Assembly (NCBI GenBank): GCA_021772635.1
Contig: JAJFLP010000056.1
Coordinates: forward strand, 1 to 39,710
Length of the DNA: 39,710 bases
Origin: Verrucomicrobiota bacterium
GTDB lineage: Bacteria; Verrucomicrobiota; Lentisphaeria; JABSQK01; JAJFLO01
Reading direction: 5' to 3'
Shown: positions 9,885 through 19,664 of the stretch, piece after piece
Numbering within the stretch: the stretch's first letter is position 1
Layout of the letters: every line of letters starts with the position of its first letter
The notes under the pieces: generated by a model
Database searches by the model: none
Told to the model about the DNA's origin: nothing
The model's input: the letters and a program-made list of their open reading frames with translations, nothing else
Position numbers and translations under genes: made by a program

Positions 9885-9970
9885 TATACTGCAAGCAGTA
9901 CAATTTTTTGACGACGTTAAATCAGTCAACCAAGAGATATCGAACGATACTCCGAAAACCTGTCTAAACG
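9885..9970 (+). repeat. Intergenic repeat (family R1), no palindrome insert
   Basis: The left half, 9885-9950, resembles 22661-22730; both contain TATACTGCAAG(C/T)AGTACAA. The right half contains AAGAGATATCGAACGATAC and then TCCGAAAACCTG. It matches the opposite strand of 22334-22387 almost base for base. It lies in the spacer between the divergent mscS and CHAT genes. This copy lacks the palindrome that other copies carry after the GAACGATA motif. Confidence 0.65.
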
Positions 9971-10210
9971 TGCCGGCCCATAACCTACTGATAGTAATTT
10001 GTTATCACAAGACGAATCAGCGTTTTCGCGATCAGTTTACCTCGCAGATAGCGTGCCGGTTGATACAAGTGGAGAAAAACAGGCAATGCAGGTATATTAG
10101 GCCACAAACAATCCAATCTTGGATCCGTATTCCCGAAGAGACCGCTTAGAATTAAGGGCGCAACGGATTCGGAACGCTCCCTCGTCGCACTCTCTACAGC
10201 TCCTTACGAC

Positions 10211-12502
10211 ATGCGTGACTCGAATAGCAAAATAAATTATGCCGGTTTTTTATTAAGTTGCCTTCCACTTATGAGTTGTGCCGCGATCGACCTCCCCTTC
10301 GATCTGCCACGGAGCACAGGTTTGATACCGCTCCACATTCCTTCGCACAATCCGGGCGAGGCTGAGGGTCAGCGACACGTCGAGGGCACGCGGAGCGGGC
10401 AATATGCCGAATCTCTGACTGATGCCGCCGTAAATTTTCTCAGATCTGGGCACCTAAGTTTAGCCATCGATTCTTTACGGAAAGCCATTATCGCGGCACA
10501 CGATGGAGACGAGCCGATTGTGGCGATCCACGCCAAGTCGCTCCTGGGATATGCCTATACCATCAGCCGAGAATTCGACCGGGCCGAGTCATTATTTAAC
10601 GAGTGCCTGGTTGCAGCCCAGGAATCGGGTGACCATTTAACAACCGCAGGCGTCCTTAGCAACCTCGGAATTCTTCACGCGGCCAAGTCCGATTACACGC
10701 GCGCCCGAACGGCGTTCAAACATTGTATAGAATCCGCGGACAAAACCAATAACAATCGGATTTCTGCCAGTGCTTCATTAAATCTCTCGATACTTTCGCT
10801 CAGAGAGTATGATCGAGTGACTGCCTCCAGGCATATCGAATCCGCGGCGGCTAAAGTTTCTGTACTTCAGGACTCCGTCCACAAAGCAGAACTACTCCTC
10901 TCTATTGGGTTGATCTTTCAAAATTTAGTAAAGCAGGCGCCGGAGTTACCAAGTAATGAGAACCTCATAAAACGCGCGTACGCGGCGTATATCGCAGCGG
11001 AACGAATCGCTGCTGAAGCAAATGACTCCTATTCATTGTGCTTCGCTACCGCTTACCTTGGAAAACTTTACGCGCTCCAAAAGCGTTACAAAGAAGCCCT
11101 TCAATATACCAGACGAGCTGCATTTATTGCACAAGAAAATAGCTACGGAGCACTCAACTTTCAGTGGCATTGGCAGATCGCCCGGATTCTCGGGCAACAG
11201 GGAAAAAAGGCGGAGGCTATATCCGCATATCGCCGCGCGATACGCGTACGGAATACCGATGGCAGCAGCGGTATCGTCGACGCAGACAGCTTTTCCATTC
11301 CCGGCGAGAATCCGATTTCTCTCAACTTTGAACTCGCAGAACTTCTTATTCAGCGAACTGAGAGTTTGAAAGAAAGTTCGGCAATTCAAGATCATCTTCG
11401 GCAGGCACGGCAGATTTTAGAATCGATCAAAGCCGATGAGCTGAATGCGTTCTTAGGTGATGAATGCGTTGCTGCGAGTCGCGCAGAAATTCAGGAGATA
11501 GATACAGTTGACAATCGAACCGCAGTTATCTACGTCGCATCTTTCACGGATAATATAGAATTATTGGTTTCAATAGCGGCGCAACTTCGACGTTTCACTA
11601 TACCGGTGGCAAATGCTGATTTCGCTGATGAGATAAAACACTTCCGACAGGGACTGGAAGAACGTACTACAAATCGTTATCTCAAACACGCACAAACTTT
11701 GTATGGATGGTTGATAGCACCGTTACGGGCCTATCTGTCGGAGACGGAGGTTCGAACACTTGTATTCGTGCCGAGCGAAAGTCTTCGCAATGTGCCGCTT
11801 TCAGCGCTCCACGGCGGGAGCCATTTTCTGATTGAAGATTATTCGATTGCTGTGTCCCCGGGCTTGACGCTGATTGGGCCAACGCCCACCAACTGGGAGG
11901 ATAGCCGAATACTTTTATGCGGCTTATCGCTGCCTGTTGCAGGATTCTCTGGACTCGAGTACGTTTCGGATGAGGTCACGGCCCTCTCTGCTTTATTTGA
12001 GGGGCGAAATATGATGAACCAGAAATTCGTTTACGATAGATTCGAGCACGAAATAAATAATGCGAACTATTCGATCGTTCATATCGCGTCTCATGGCGTT
12101 ATGCAGACAGATCCGAAAGAAAGTTTTTTACTTACGTTCGATGGAAAAATCCGAATGAACGACCTGGAACGGTTGCTTAAACCCTATCAATTTCGAGGGA
12201 CACCGGTCGAGCTGTTAACACTGAGCGCGTGCGAAACTGCAGCCGGCAGCGAGAAGGCGGCGCTAGGTTTCGCTGGACTCGCATTGAAAGCAGGCGCTCG
12301 AAGTGTCTTAGGAACGCTATGGTCAATAAACGATGCCGCGACCTCAACGCTGATCCAAAAATTCTACGCAAAATTTAGTGACGCATCGGGACCGAGCAAG
12401 GCGCAAGCGCTGCAGCACGCGCAAATTACGATGATACAAGATCAAAGATATCAGCATCCGTGCTATTGGTCCCCGTTTATACTGGTAGGCAACTGGCTAT
12501 GA
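10211..12502 (+). CDS. TPR-CHAT protein (caspase-like peptidase), predicted envelope lipoprotein
   Basis: A 763-residue protein. The N-terminus has a hydrophobic stretch ending in LMSC, with Cys23 as a plausible lipobox cysteine, so it is probably exported and lipid-anchored. Residues about 70-400 are TPR repeats. The C-terminal third is a CHAT domain, a caspase-related cysteine peptidase fold. His628 in HIASHG and Cys674 in LSACETA make up the expected dyad, and the family's GARSVLGTLW and YWSPFILVGNW blocks follow. Its stop overlaps the start of the CHASE2 kinase gene in an ATGA, so the two are translationally coupled. CHAT proteins often act as proteases switched on by partners; the substrate here is unknown. 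A paralogue with the same 46-residue His-Cys spacing is encoded at 25476-27836. The ATG at 10211 has little visible Shine-Dalgarno sequence. Confidence 0.9.
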   Translation: MRDSNSKINYAGFLLSCLPLMSCAAIDLPFDLPRSTGLIPLHIPSHNPGEAEGQRHVEGTRSGQYAESLTDAAVNFLRSGHLSLAIDSLRKAIIAAHDGDEPIVAIHAKSLLGYAYTISREFDRAESLFNECLVAAQESGDHLTTAGVLSNLGILHAAKSDYTRARTAFKHCIESADKTNNNRISASASLNLSILSLREYDRVTASRHIESAAAKVSVLQDSVHKAELLLSIGLIFQNLVKQAPELPSNENLIKRAYAAYIAAERIAAEANDSYSLCFATAYLGKLYALQKRYKEALQYTRRAAFIAQENSYGALNFQWHWQIARILGQQGKKAEAISAYRRAIRVRNTDGSSGIVDADSFSIPGENPISLNFELAELLIQRTESLKESSAIQDHLRQARQILESIKADELNAFLGDECVAASRAEIQEIDTVDNRTAVIYVASFTDNIELLVSIAAQLRRFTIPVANADFADEIKHFRQGLEERTTNRYLKHAQTLYGWLIAPLRAYLSETEVRTLVFVPSESLRNVPLSALHGGSHFLIEDYSIAVSPGLTLIGPTPTNWEDSRILLCGLSLPVAGFSGLEYVSDEVTALSALFEGRNMMNQKFVYDRFEHEINNANYSIVHIASHGVMQTDPKESFLLTFDGKIRMNDLERLLKPYQFRGTPVELLTLSACETAAGSEKAALGFAGLALKAGARSVLGTLWSINDAATSTLIQKFYAKFSDASGPSKAQALQHAQITMIQDQRYQHPCYWSPFILVGNWL

Positions 12503-14628
12503 TTCCCAGAAAATCAATCTCATCTGCATCGCTAATCCTGATATTGAGTACCGCGTTCCTCGTATTTTTTACCGTGTTCACGCTGCGGAATACGGGAAAT
12601 CTGCAATTATTCGATTTCATGATATACGATCGAGTATTGCGAAGTATTCAGCCACAAAACGCCACAGATTCGCGAATCGTCATAGTTGAGATTGACGAGC
12701 GTGATATCAACAACGAAGAATACGGCGGTTGGCCCCTGTCCGATACGGTACTGGCGAATCTACTACAAGCCATCAAACGATTGAATCCAGCAGTAATCGG
12801 TGTTGACATCATTCGCGATGTGCCGGTACCCGCATCAGGGGAAGAGTTGGCTGAATTGGAATCTGTCTTGGATTCGAGTAACAACATCATCGCCGTGCAT
12901 AGCGTGTCCGGCCCAAATAATATTAAATTGCCACCTCCGAAGATACTCGCAGGAAAACCGGAACAACTCGGTTTTATTGATATTCATCCGGATCGATATA
13001 TTGGCAATCAGGTTCGACGGATGCCCCTTTTCCTTGATGACGGAGAAACGCTGTATCACTCATTCGGACTACGTCTTTCCTTAGCGTATCTGAAGTCGCA
13101 GAATATTGTAATGGCCCCTTCCAAGGAGAATCCGGATTGGTTGGCACTGGGCGACACGGATATCCCACCGTTCGAGATGAATGACGGAGCTTACCGCCGC
13201 GAAGACGCGCGCGGATACCAGATTCTCCTGGATTTCAAAGGGCCGAGTTCGTTTGAAACGGTGTCGATGACCGATGTCTTCGCAGGGAATGTGCCGGCGG
13301 AAATCGCGAAGGGTAAAATCGTTATTCTGGGAGTCACCGCCCCGAGCGTTCAAGATTTCCATGATACCCCGGTAAAAGTGTATCAACGAGGGGTGGTATT
13401 ACACGCACAGTTGGTTAACCAACTGCTTCGGTTCGCGGACGGAACTGATCGGCCACTAAAAATCTGCAGCGAATGGCAGGAGTTATTGTGGGTTTTCATG
13501 TGGTGTTTGATTGGGTGTACGATGGGCTATTTTCTGCGTTCCACAGCGATATATGCGGGTCTGCTGCCGGTATGCGTCATGGTTCCCGTACTGACGTGTT
13601 ATCTAGCCCTGAGGGCCGGCACCTGGATGCCCGTGTCGGGATCAGTATTCGGCTGCGTTTTCAGCGCATTGATTTTTAAGTTCATTCGCTTCCATATCGA
13701 ACTGAGAAAGACAAACTGCGAACTCGCGGAAGCCAATCGGACACTCGAGTCGAAAGTTGTTGAACGGACCCGGCAATTGCAGGAAATTAATATCGCTCTT
13801 GAGGACACCCTGACGACACTGAAGATGACGCAAAATCAATTAATTACACAAGAGAAGCTCGCGTCACTCGGGACATTGACAGCGGGAATCGCGCATGAGA
13901 TAAAAAATCCTCTTAATTTCATAAATAATTTCGCCGCAATGTCGGTAGAAACAATTAAAGAACTCAATAGTGAATTACATGGACTTAAATCTAAAATGGC
14001 AGACGAAGGGTTGAGTGATCTCGAAGAAATTATCGACGACCTGCGGGTTCAATCCGAGAAGATCAATGAACACGGAAGGCGCGCGGATAAGGTTGTAAAC
14101 GGTATGTTGTCTCACTCCAGAAATACGAGCGTTGAGAAAGAGTCAGTTGATATAAATAAGCTCCTCGAACAGTATATAACGCTTATTGATAATACGATGC
14201 GCACGGACGATCCGGAGTTTGAAATTGAGATTGAACGGAAATTCGACGCATCAATCGAGAAAATGGAAGTATTCCCTCAAGAACTGGGGCGAGTGTTCTT
14301 AAATATTTTAACCAACGCTTGCTACGCAGCAGACGAGAAAAAGAGATGTAGCGATTCTTGCTTCGCACCTAAACTTTGCGTAACGAGCAGAAACTTTAAC
14401 GATAAAATTATCATCACCATAAAGGACAATGGCAATGGCATACCTGAAGAGATCCACGAAAAGATATTCATGCCGTTTTTCACCACAAAACCAACAGGTT
14501 ACGGAACTGGTTTAGGGATGTCACTCAGTTATGAAATAATCACACAACAGCACCGCGGTACGCTCCGTTTCGACACGAAGACAGGCGAGTATACGCAATT
14601 CATCATTACGTTGCCGAAAGCCACGTAA
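12499..14628 (+). CDS. CHASE2-domain sensor histidine kinase
   Basis: 709 residues from the ATG at 12499, which overlaps the CHAT stop codon by four bases (ATGA). A first membrane helix (about residues 6-28) is followed by a CHASE2 domain outside the cytoplasmic membrane (about 35-300, with YDRVLR, GGWPLSD and IGVDIIRD). Three closely spaced helices (about 320-395) then precede a coiled coil. The dimerisation/phosphotransfer box GIAHEIKNPLNF has His466. The ATP-binding domain has Asn606 in NILTNACYAAD, then DNGNGIPEE and TGYGTGLGMSLS, so all catalytic boxes are intact. No receiver domain is fused and no response regulator is directly adjacent; the nearest in the window is at 28396-29805. It should sense an envelope signal, possibly relayed by the coupled CHAT protein. 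Confidence 0.92.
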   Translation: MIPRKSISSASLILILSTAFLVFFTVFTLRNTGNLQLFDFMIYDRVLRSIQPQNATDSRIVIVEIDERDINNEEYGGWPLSDTVLANLLQAIKRLNPAVIGVDIIRDVPVPASGEELAELESVLDSSNNIIAVHSVSGPNNIKLPPPKILAGKPEQLGFIDIHPDRYIGNQVRRMPLFLDDGETLYHSFGLRLSLAYLKSQNIVMAPSKENPDWLALGDTDIPPFEMNDGAYRREDARGYQILLDFKGPSSFETVSMTDVFAGNVPAEIAKGKIVILGVTAPSVQDFHDTPVKVYQRGVVLHAQLVNQLLRFADGTDRPLKICSEWQELLWVFMWCLIGCTMGYFLRSTAIYAGLLPVCVMVPVLTCYLALRAGTWMPVSGSVFGCVFSALIFKFIRFHIELRKTNCELAEANRTLESKVVERTRQLQEINIALEDTLTTLKMTQNQLITQEKLASLGTLTAGIAHEIKNPLNFINNFAAMSVETIKELNSELHGLKSKMADEGLSDLEEIIDDLRVQSEKINEHGRRADKVVNGMLSHSRNTSVEKESVDINKLLEQYITLIDNTMRTDDPEFEIEIERKFDASIEKMEVFPQELGRVFLNILTNACYAADEKKRCSDSCFAPKLCVTSRNFNDKIIITIKDNGNGIPEEIHEKIFMPFFTTKPTGYGTGLGMSLSYEIITQQHRGTLRFDTKTGEYTQFIITLPKAT

Positions 14629-14787
14629 CGTTGCCATTGAGCCGGACGGCACGCTTTCGGAATTCCTCCACACTTTAAGCAATCCAAGTCCGAGAACGCT
14701 TGCAGTTCCTTAAACAGAAGATTCCGGCTGATATGTCCACCCTAATGCGCTGCCGACAGGCAACAGTATATACCCGCCTCAAATTAC

Positions 14788-17700
14788 CTACTCCAGTGAA
14801 TCACTCTCGATTGTCGTGTAAAACGCGGGCAGAGAGGTTGTCGGTTCCACCGGGAGCGCCCCGCGACCAACGACGATGAAACTGCTGACGCTTTGTGACG
14901 ATCTTACCGAACAGCGTTCCTGAAGCTGATTATTGGCGTTGAGCAAGGCCCCTGATAAGGTCACCAAACTCCCGGAGATATCCACGTCCGGCGCGAATAT
15001 CTCGATGTTACCGGCTACTCCGAATTCGGATGAGGCTGAAATCAGGCTGTCTGGCGAGACTAGAAAAACTTCGGTCGTTATCTGAATATCCCCGCCGTTC
15101 CCGAGAATCGCGTTGGCAATGATCTGGCTTTTATCCAGAATCGTATAAATCGGATCGATCGTTATGTTACCGCCGTCATTCCCCGACTCCGCGGTCACCC
15201 TGCTGTCGACCAGTCTAATCATATACGGAGCGATCAGCGTAATCTCGCCACCATTCAACGCTGCTTGAGCCGTGATACTGCCGTTCGCCAGGTTGATCCG
15301 ATTTCGCGTGGTTATCGTTATGTTCCCGCCGTTCGCGACTTCGGCTGCTGTCGTGACCGAACCATTATTAAAAATGACTGTATTCGCCATGATCGCGACA
15401 CTCCCACCATTCCCGGAATTCACGGATCTCGCCGAGATTGTACCGGTATCGCGAATCGTTAACGTTTCCGCGTTAATGCTGATCAAGCCGCCATCACCAC
15501 CGACCTTAGCAGCGACCGTATCCGAAAATATCCCGGTCTCACTGGCCAGATTCTTTCCATCGATCGCGAGGCTATCAGTCGTGACGGTTATCGTTCCCCC
15601 ATCGCCGTCGCCGAACGAACGCCCAATAACAACCCCGCCTCTAAGAATCTCGAGCGCTGTCGTATTAATTATTACATTGCCACCGTCACCACCATTCGGT
15701 GAAAAAAATGTTGCGGACGCGATCGCCGTGCGACCGTCCGTGTCACCCCCATCTATACGAATAGAATTCGCCTTAACCTCCACTCTTCCTCCGTCTCCGG
15801 TTCCCCTTGTGTCTGCGGCAATCTGAGATCCCGGCCGGATTTCGAGGAACCCGGTATCAATCACGACTCCACCGCCGTTACCGCCGTTTGCTTCCGATGT
15901 TGTATCCGAAAAAATCCCAGTGTTTACTCCTGTACCGTTGTCGTCTATAACTATCCCCACGGTCGCTTTGATATCGACCTGCCCACCGTCACCATCTCCG
16001 TTGGTGTCAGCAGTAATAAACGAACCGTTTCGTATATCTAATGTCCCGGTTTCTATCGATATAGCACCGCCGATCCCACCGTTCACGTCAGCATTTGTGT
16101 CGGTAAATATTCCACCCTCGACACCGGACTTCATGTCATCCAATACGAGTGTGATCGTATTAATTCCGATCATTCCGCCGTCGCCGCTGCCATCGGTATC
16201 TGCTTCTATTGATGCACCGTTCACGATACGAATATTGTCAGCCGTAATATTGATTACACCGCCATTTCCTCCGATGTCCGCAGCGGTCGTATCCGAAAGG
16301 ATACCGGTATCTGCGTCGATACCTTTGCCATCTAAGACGATATCCGTAGCTTCAACGGTAATTTTCCCTCCATTTCCCTCACTCGTCGCCGCAGCACTTA
16401 GAGATCCGCGACTTTCAATCGTTAGAGTTTCTGTAGTAACAGTAACGTCGCCGCCGTTTCCCTCGCTCCGGGCAGCAACAGAAATAGATGCGCCATTAAC
16501 AATATCCACTTTTCGAGCCTCCACCACCAACGATCCTCCGGAACCAGTCGCTGGCGTGCCGGGAGCGTCAGGGTTTGCACGCGACTCCGTAAAAAATCCA
16601 GCGGGGAAAATAAAGTCCGCGCCGGTGGTATCATCGATCCCGTCCAACCGGATAGTATCGGCGGTCACCTCCAATAAGCCACCATTGCCGCCTCCGAATG
16701 CTGTGGCCGTAATATGACTATTCTCTGATAGGTCGACTACCGTCGCATCAATCCTAATAGCACCACCGTTCCCCCCAGGCTGTGCTTTAGTATCCGAGTC
16801 GATTATTGCCCGATCTGTCATTGTCAGCGTTAAGCCGCGGGTGTCGTCGATCATTCCGATCGCCACGGCACCACCGTTTGCAATCCCAAAGGTAAGTGTG
16901 CCGAATGTGCTATTGTTCATTGAGAAAATTTCCGAATTGATAGTAATATTTCCGCCCGTTCCAGACTCGAATGACGAAAACGTATCCGCGATAATCGCCC
17001 CATCGTCAGAGTTCAGTTCTGTAGCCTGAATCGTTATACTGCCGCCGCGGCCACTACTTAGTGTATTTGCTTCTATCCTGCCACCATCGATGATTTGCAG
17101 GTGGTTGGTCGTCAGGTTTATCGCGCCGCCATTACCGCCCTGACCACGGTTTGCACCGTCATCTGCGTCAATTACACCCGTTGTTGAATAAATTCCGGGG
17201 TTGGTCTCGTCACCGCCACGGCTGTCAATAGTAATCACATCGGCTTGTATATCGATCTGGCCGCTGTTGCCCAGCCCGTTTGTATCGGCTGCCAACCTTG
17301 AGTCGTCGAGAATCTCCATCAACTTCACCTCACTGATAGCGATCAATCCACCGTCCCCGGAAGCGAACGCGGAGCCCAGAATTTCAGCCCCTGTAGCTAG
17401 CCGAATCCTGTCGACCGCGCCGCCGCTTCGACCAGAGATGGTAATAAGTCCTCCTCGACCTGATCCGCTGGTTGTCCCCCGGATCGTTCCGCGATTGTCC
17501 ATGTCTAGCGTCATCACCTGCAGGTTGATCCTGCCACCTGCTCCATCTCCTCTTGTGCTCGCCGTAATAGTTGCCTCGTGCGAGATCTGTAACCCCTGAG
17601 TAATGATGTCTATCGAGCCACCATCGCCACTCTGGCCTTCCATTTGCGTGCCGGAGGAAAGCCCGGTGAAGTCAAAACTTCCTTGACCGTCGATGGTAAT

Positions 17701-19593
17701 CGTATTCGCCATGATCGAAAGATCGCCGCCATTACCGAGCCCGAATGTCGTCGTATCGACCTGGGCACCCGCGAAGACCTCCAGGATGTCTGTTGAGATC
17801 GTGAGTGCTCCGCCGCGCGTTCCCATTGCCGCTTCGCCAGTTGCCTGCGACGATATGCCGGTAAATCCTGTAGCTCCATTTTTGTCAACAGTGATACGAT
17901 CGGCAGTAATGGAAATGTCCCCGGCGTCAGCGTCGCCGCGTGTTATAGAGGAAACGGTGGCAGTGCCCAGTACATCCAGAGTGTTTGTATTGATCGTAAT
18001 GCTGCCGCCCATGCCGATAGAGTCGTTCGTTGTCGTTTCAACCTCAATTGCAGAGATATTCCCGGATCCGCCGTCGCTTACGCGAATACTCTCAGCGTTG
18101 ACGGTAATATCGCCACCCATACCGCGCCCGGTTGACACGGCGGAGACCGCTGCTCCGGTGATGACGTCGACGGACTTTGCTGCAATCGTCACGGAACTTC
18201 CTTTTCCCCCGATCATCGCATCACTTGTAATGGCGTCGATCTCGATTGTTGAAAACGTCGTCATACTGTCATCAATAGATTTGGGAACGTCGGCAGAAGC
18301 GGTTTCAACACCGTTAATGGTTAACGACCAGGCATTCAAATTCCCGTCATCGCCGGCAAAGAAATCATCCACTTCCAGCGTCCAAACACCCGCAGGGTTC
18401 TCGCCATTGGCATTCGCCAGAGGCTGACTCGGCCGGAAATCTCCTGTAAACGGCGCGTCCCCGTCGTTGATCGATGCCGCAGCGGTGTCATCGAATGATG
18501 TTCCAGTGAAATCATCCCCATCGTCGCCAACGTCTGAGAACAGCAAAATACGTGTCCCAACAGGACTGACTAATACTGCATCGAGATCGCTGTCGAATGT
18601 ATGAGTGATATCAATCGAAACATTTAAATCATTGATGAAATCAGTTGCAATCGGAGCAATCCCGGTCGCGGCGTCTGTAATGATGCGTGCGCCCTCTCGC
18701 GCAATAAAAGCCCCGGAGAGTGCGATATCAATAGGTTTGCCGTTGATCGCACCGGTCGTTGTCGACGTGATTAGCGCGTTATCGATCGTAAAACTTCCCG
18801 CCCGGATCAGCATACCACCGCCACCCTCACCGTCGAGATGAATGACAGCCCCATCTGAAACTACGATCGAACCGAGCTGATCGAACGAAGCGACCGTGAA
18901 TGAAATCGGGCCCCCGCCAACAGATACAGTGCCCGTCGTGTTCGGCGCGCCGACACTGACAAGATTGATATCACCGCCGGGCGCTTTAAGCTGGCCGCCA
19001 ACGATCTGAATATCACCGCTGACAATGGAAATTTGTTCTCCAGCCTTAACTTCTAAGTTGCTGTTCTCGAATGAAACACCGGCGGGATTTGCAGCCAAGA
19101 AACCGTACGAAGCCGGATTGCCGGCAGTCAGCGTACTGGCAGCCCCAAGATCCGCGTAGAAGATACCGCCGTCGCTAAGAGCGAGGTGGTCGGCGGTGCT
19201 GACAACAAACGCGCCACTAACGTCCAGGGTAGCGTTGGCTCCGAACAGGACACCGGCGGGATTGAGTAGAAAGAAATTTGCACCGGCTATAGTGGAACGG
19301 ATCGTGCCTTTGATATCGGACGCTGAACCGCCGGTGACACGTGATAGGATGTTCTGAATCGAGGCGGGCCCGGAAAATGTCGCCGTTTCCGAATTCCCAA
19401 CATTAAACTGCCCGAAACTGTGGAAGAGATTTACTTGATCGACTATCGCCCCGTATTCCGGTAATATCGCAAAGTCCGGGCCGGTTAATGACTGTGCAGT
19501 CGATAGACTACCGTCGATTGTTATTTGGGCGTGGATTTTGGTGGAAACTAATATGACACTCGCGACCGCTAAGCTTTTTAAGATATTCAACAT
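14788..19593 (-). CDS. TpsA-type filamentous haemagglutinin-like exoprotein with an embedded P-domain
   Basis: About 1601 residues. The ATG at 19593 is preferred because AGAGGG lies 8 bases upstream and a clean signal peptide follows, ending in IHAQ; an ATG at 19617 is also possible. The mature N-terminus is a two-partner secretion domain, with FGQFNVGNSETATF, NPAGVLFGANATLDVSGAF and similar motifs. It directs export through TpsB. Residues about 318-430 form a proprotein-convertase-type P-domain: THTFDSDLDAVLVSP is near its start and NPAGVWTLEVDDFFAGDDG near its end. The rest is a long Gly/Asn/Thr-rich beta-helix in which ADTNGDGDGG-like blocks recur. The C-terminus has a lone Cys and SSFIVVGRGALP, the ending typical of cyanobacterial-type members. 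It sits downstream of tpsB and converges on the CHASE2 kinase gene. Confidence 0.92.
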   Translation of the reverse strand: MLNILKSLAVASVILVSTKIHAQITIDGSLSTAQSLTGPDFAILPEYGAIVDQVNLFHSFGQFNVGNSETATFSGPASIQNILSRVTGGSASDIKGTIRSTIAGANFFLLNPAGVLFGANATLDVSGAFVVSTADHLALSDGGIFYADLGAASTLTAGNPASYGFLAANPAGVSFENSNLEVKAGEQISIVSGDIQIVGGQLKAPGGDINLVSVGAPNTTGTVSVGGGPISFTVASFDQLGSIVVSDGAVIHLDGEGGGGMLIRAGSFTIDNALITSTTTGAINGKPIDIALSGAFIAREGARIITDAATGIAPIATDFINDLNVSIDITHTFDSDLDAVLVSPVGTRILLFSDVGDDGDDFTGTSFDDTAAASINDGDAPFTGDFRPSQPLANANGENPAGVWTLEVDDFFAGDDGNLNAWSLTINGVETASADVPKSIDDSMTTFSTIEIDAITSDAMIGGKGSSVTIAAKSVDVITGAAVSAVSTGRGMGGDITVNAESIRVSDGGSGNISAIEVETTTNDSIGMGGSITINTNTLDVLGTATVSSITRGDADAGDISITADRITVDKNGATGFTGISSQATGEAAMGTRGGALTISTDILEVFAGAQVDTTTFGLGNGGDLSIMANTITIDGQGSFDFTGLSSGTQMEGQSGDGGSIDIITQGLQISHEATITASTRGDGAGGRINLQVMTLDMDNRGTIRGTTSGSGRGGLITISGRSGGAVDRIRLATGAEILGSAFASGDGGLIAISEVKLMEILDDSRLAADTNGLGNSGQIDIQADVITIDSRGGDETNPGIYSTTGVIDADDGANRGQGGNGGAINLTTNHLQIIDGGRIEANTLSSGRGGSITIQATELNSDDGAIIADTFSSFESGTGGNITINSEIFSMNNSTFGTLTFGIANGGAVAIGMIDDTRGLTLTMTDRAIIDSDTKAQPGGNGGAIRIDATVVDLSENSHITATAFGGGNGGLLEVTADTIRLDGIDDTTGADFIFPAGFFTESRANPDAPGTPATGSGGSLVVEARKVDIVNGASISVAARSEGNGGDVTVTTETLTIESRGSLSAAATSEGNGGKITVEATDIVLDGKGIDADTGILSDTTAADIGGNGGVINITADNIRIVNGASIEADTDGSGDGGMIGINTITLVLDDMKSGVEGGIFTDTNADVNGGIGGAISIETGTLDIRNGSFITADTNGDGDGGQVDIKATVGIVIDDNGTGVNTGIFSDTTSEANGGNGGGVVIDTGFLEIRPGSQIAADTRGTGDGGRVEVKANSIRIDGGDTDGRTAIASATFFSPNGGDGGNVIINTTALEILRGGVVIGRSFGDGDGGTITVTTDSLAIDGKNLASETGIFSDTVAAKVGGDGGLISINAETLTIRDTGTISARSVNSGNGGSVAIMANTVIFNNGSVTTAAEVANGGNITITTRNRINLANGSITAQAALNGGEITLIAPYMIRLVDSRVTAESGNDGGNITIDPIYTILDKSQIIANAILGNGGDIQITTEVFLVSPDSLISASSEFGVAGNIEIFAPDVDISGSLVTLSGALLNANNQLQERCSVRSSQSVSSFIVVGRGALPVEPTTSLPAFYTTIESDSLE

Positions 19594-19664
19594 TCGCTTG
19601 TCCCTCTTTTCCTGCATTGGTGATTTCGGGATTCAGGGTGATTTCGGGGTCACACTACTGCAGC

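Noticed and set aside
9849..9929. Longer N-terminus for the MscS channel, starting at 9929
   Set aside because: The extra 27 codons translate an R1 intergenic repeat, and the ATG at 9848 directly precedes a proper hydrophobic signal.
15272..18841. Several plus-strand frames opposite tpsA (up to 265 codons, Pro/Ser/Ile-rich)
   Set aside because: They are antisense shadows of the repetitive Gly/Asn/Thr codons of TpsA, with no domains or ribosome sites.
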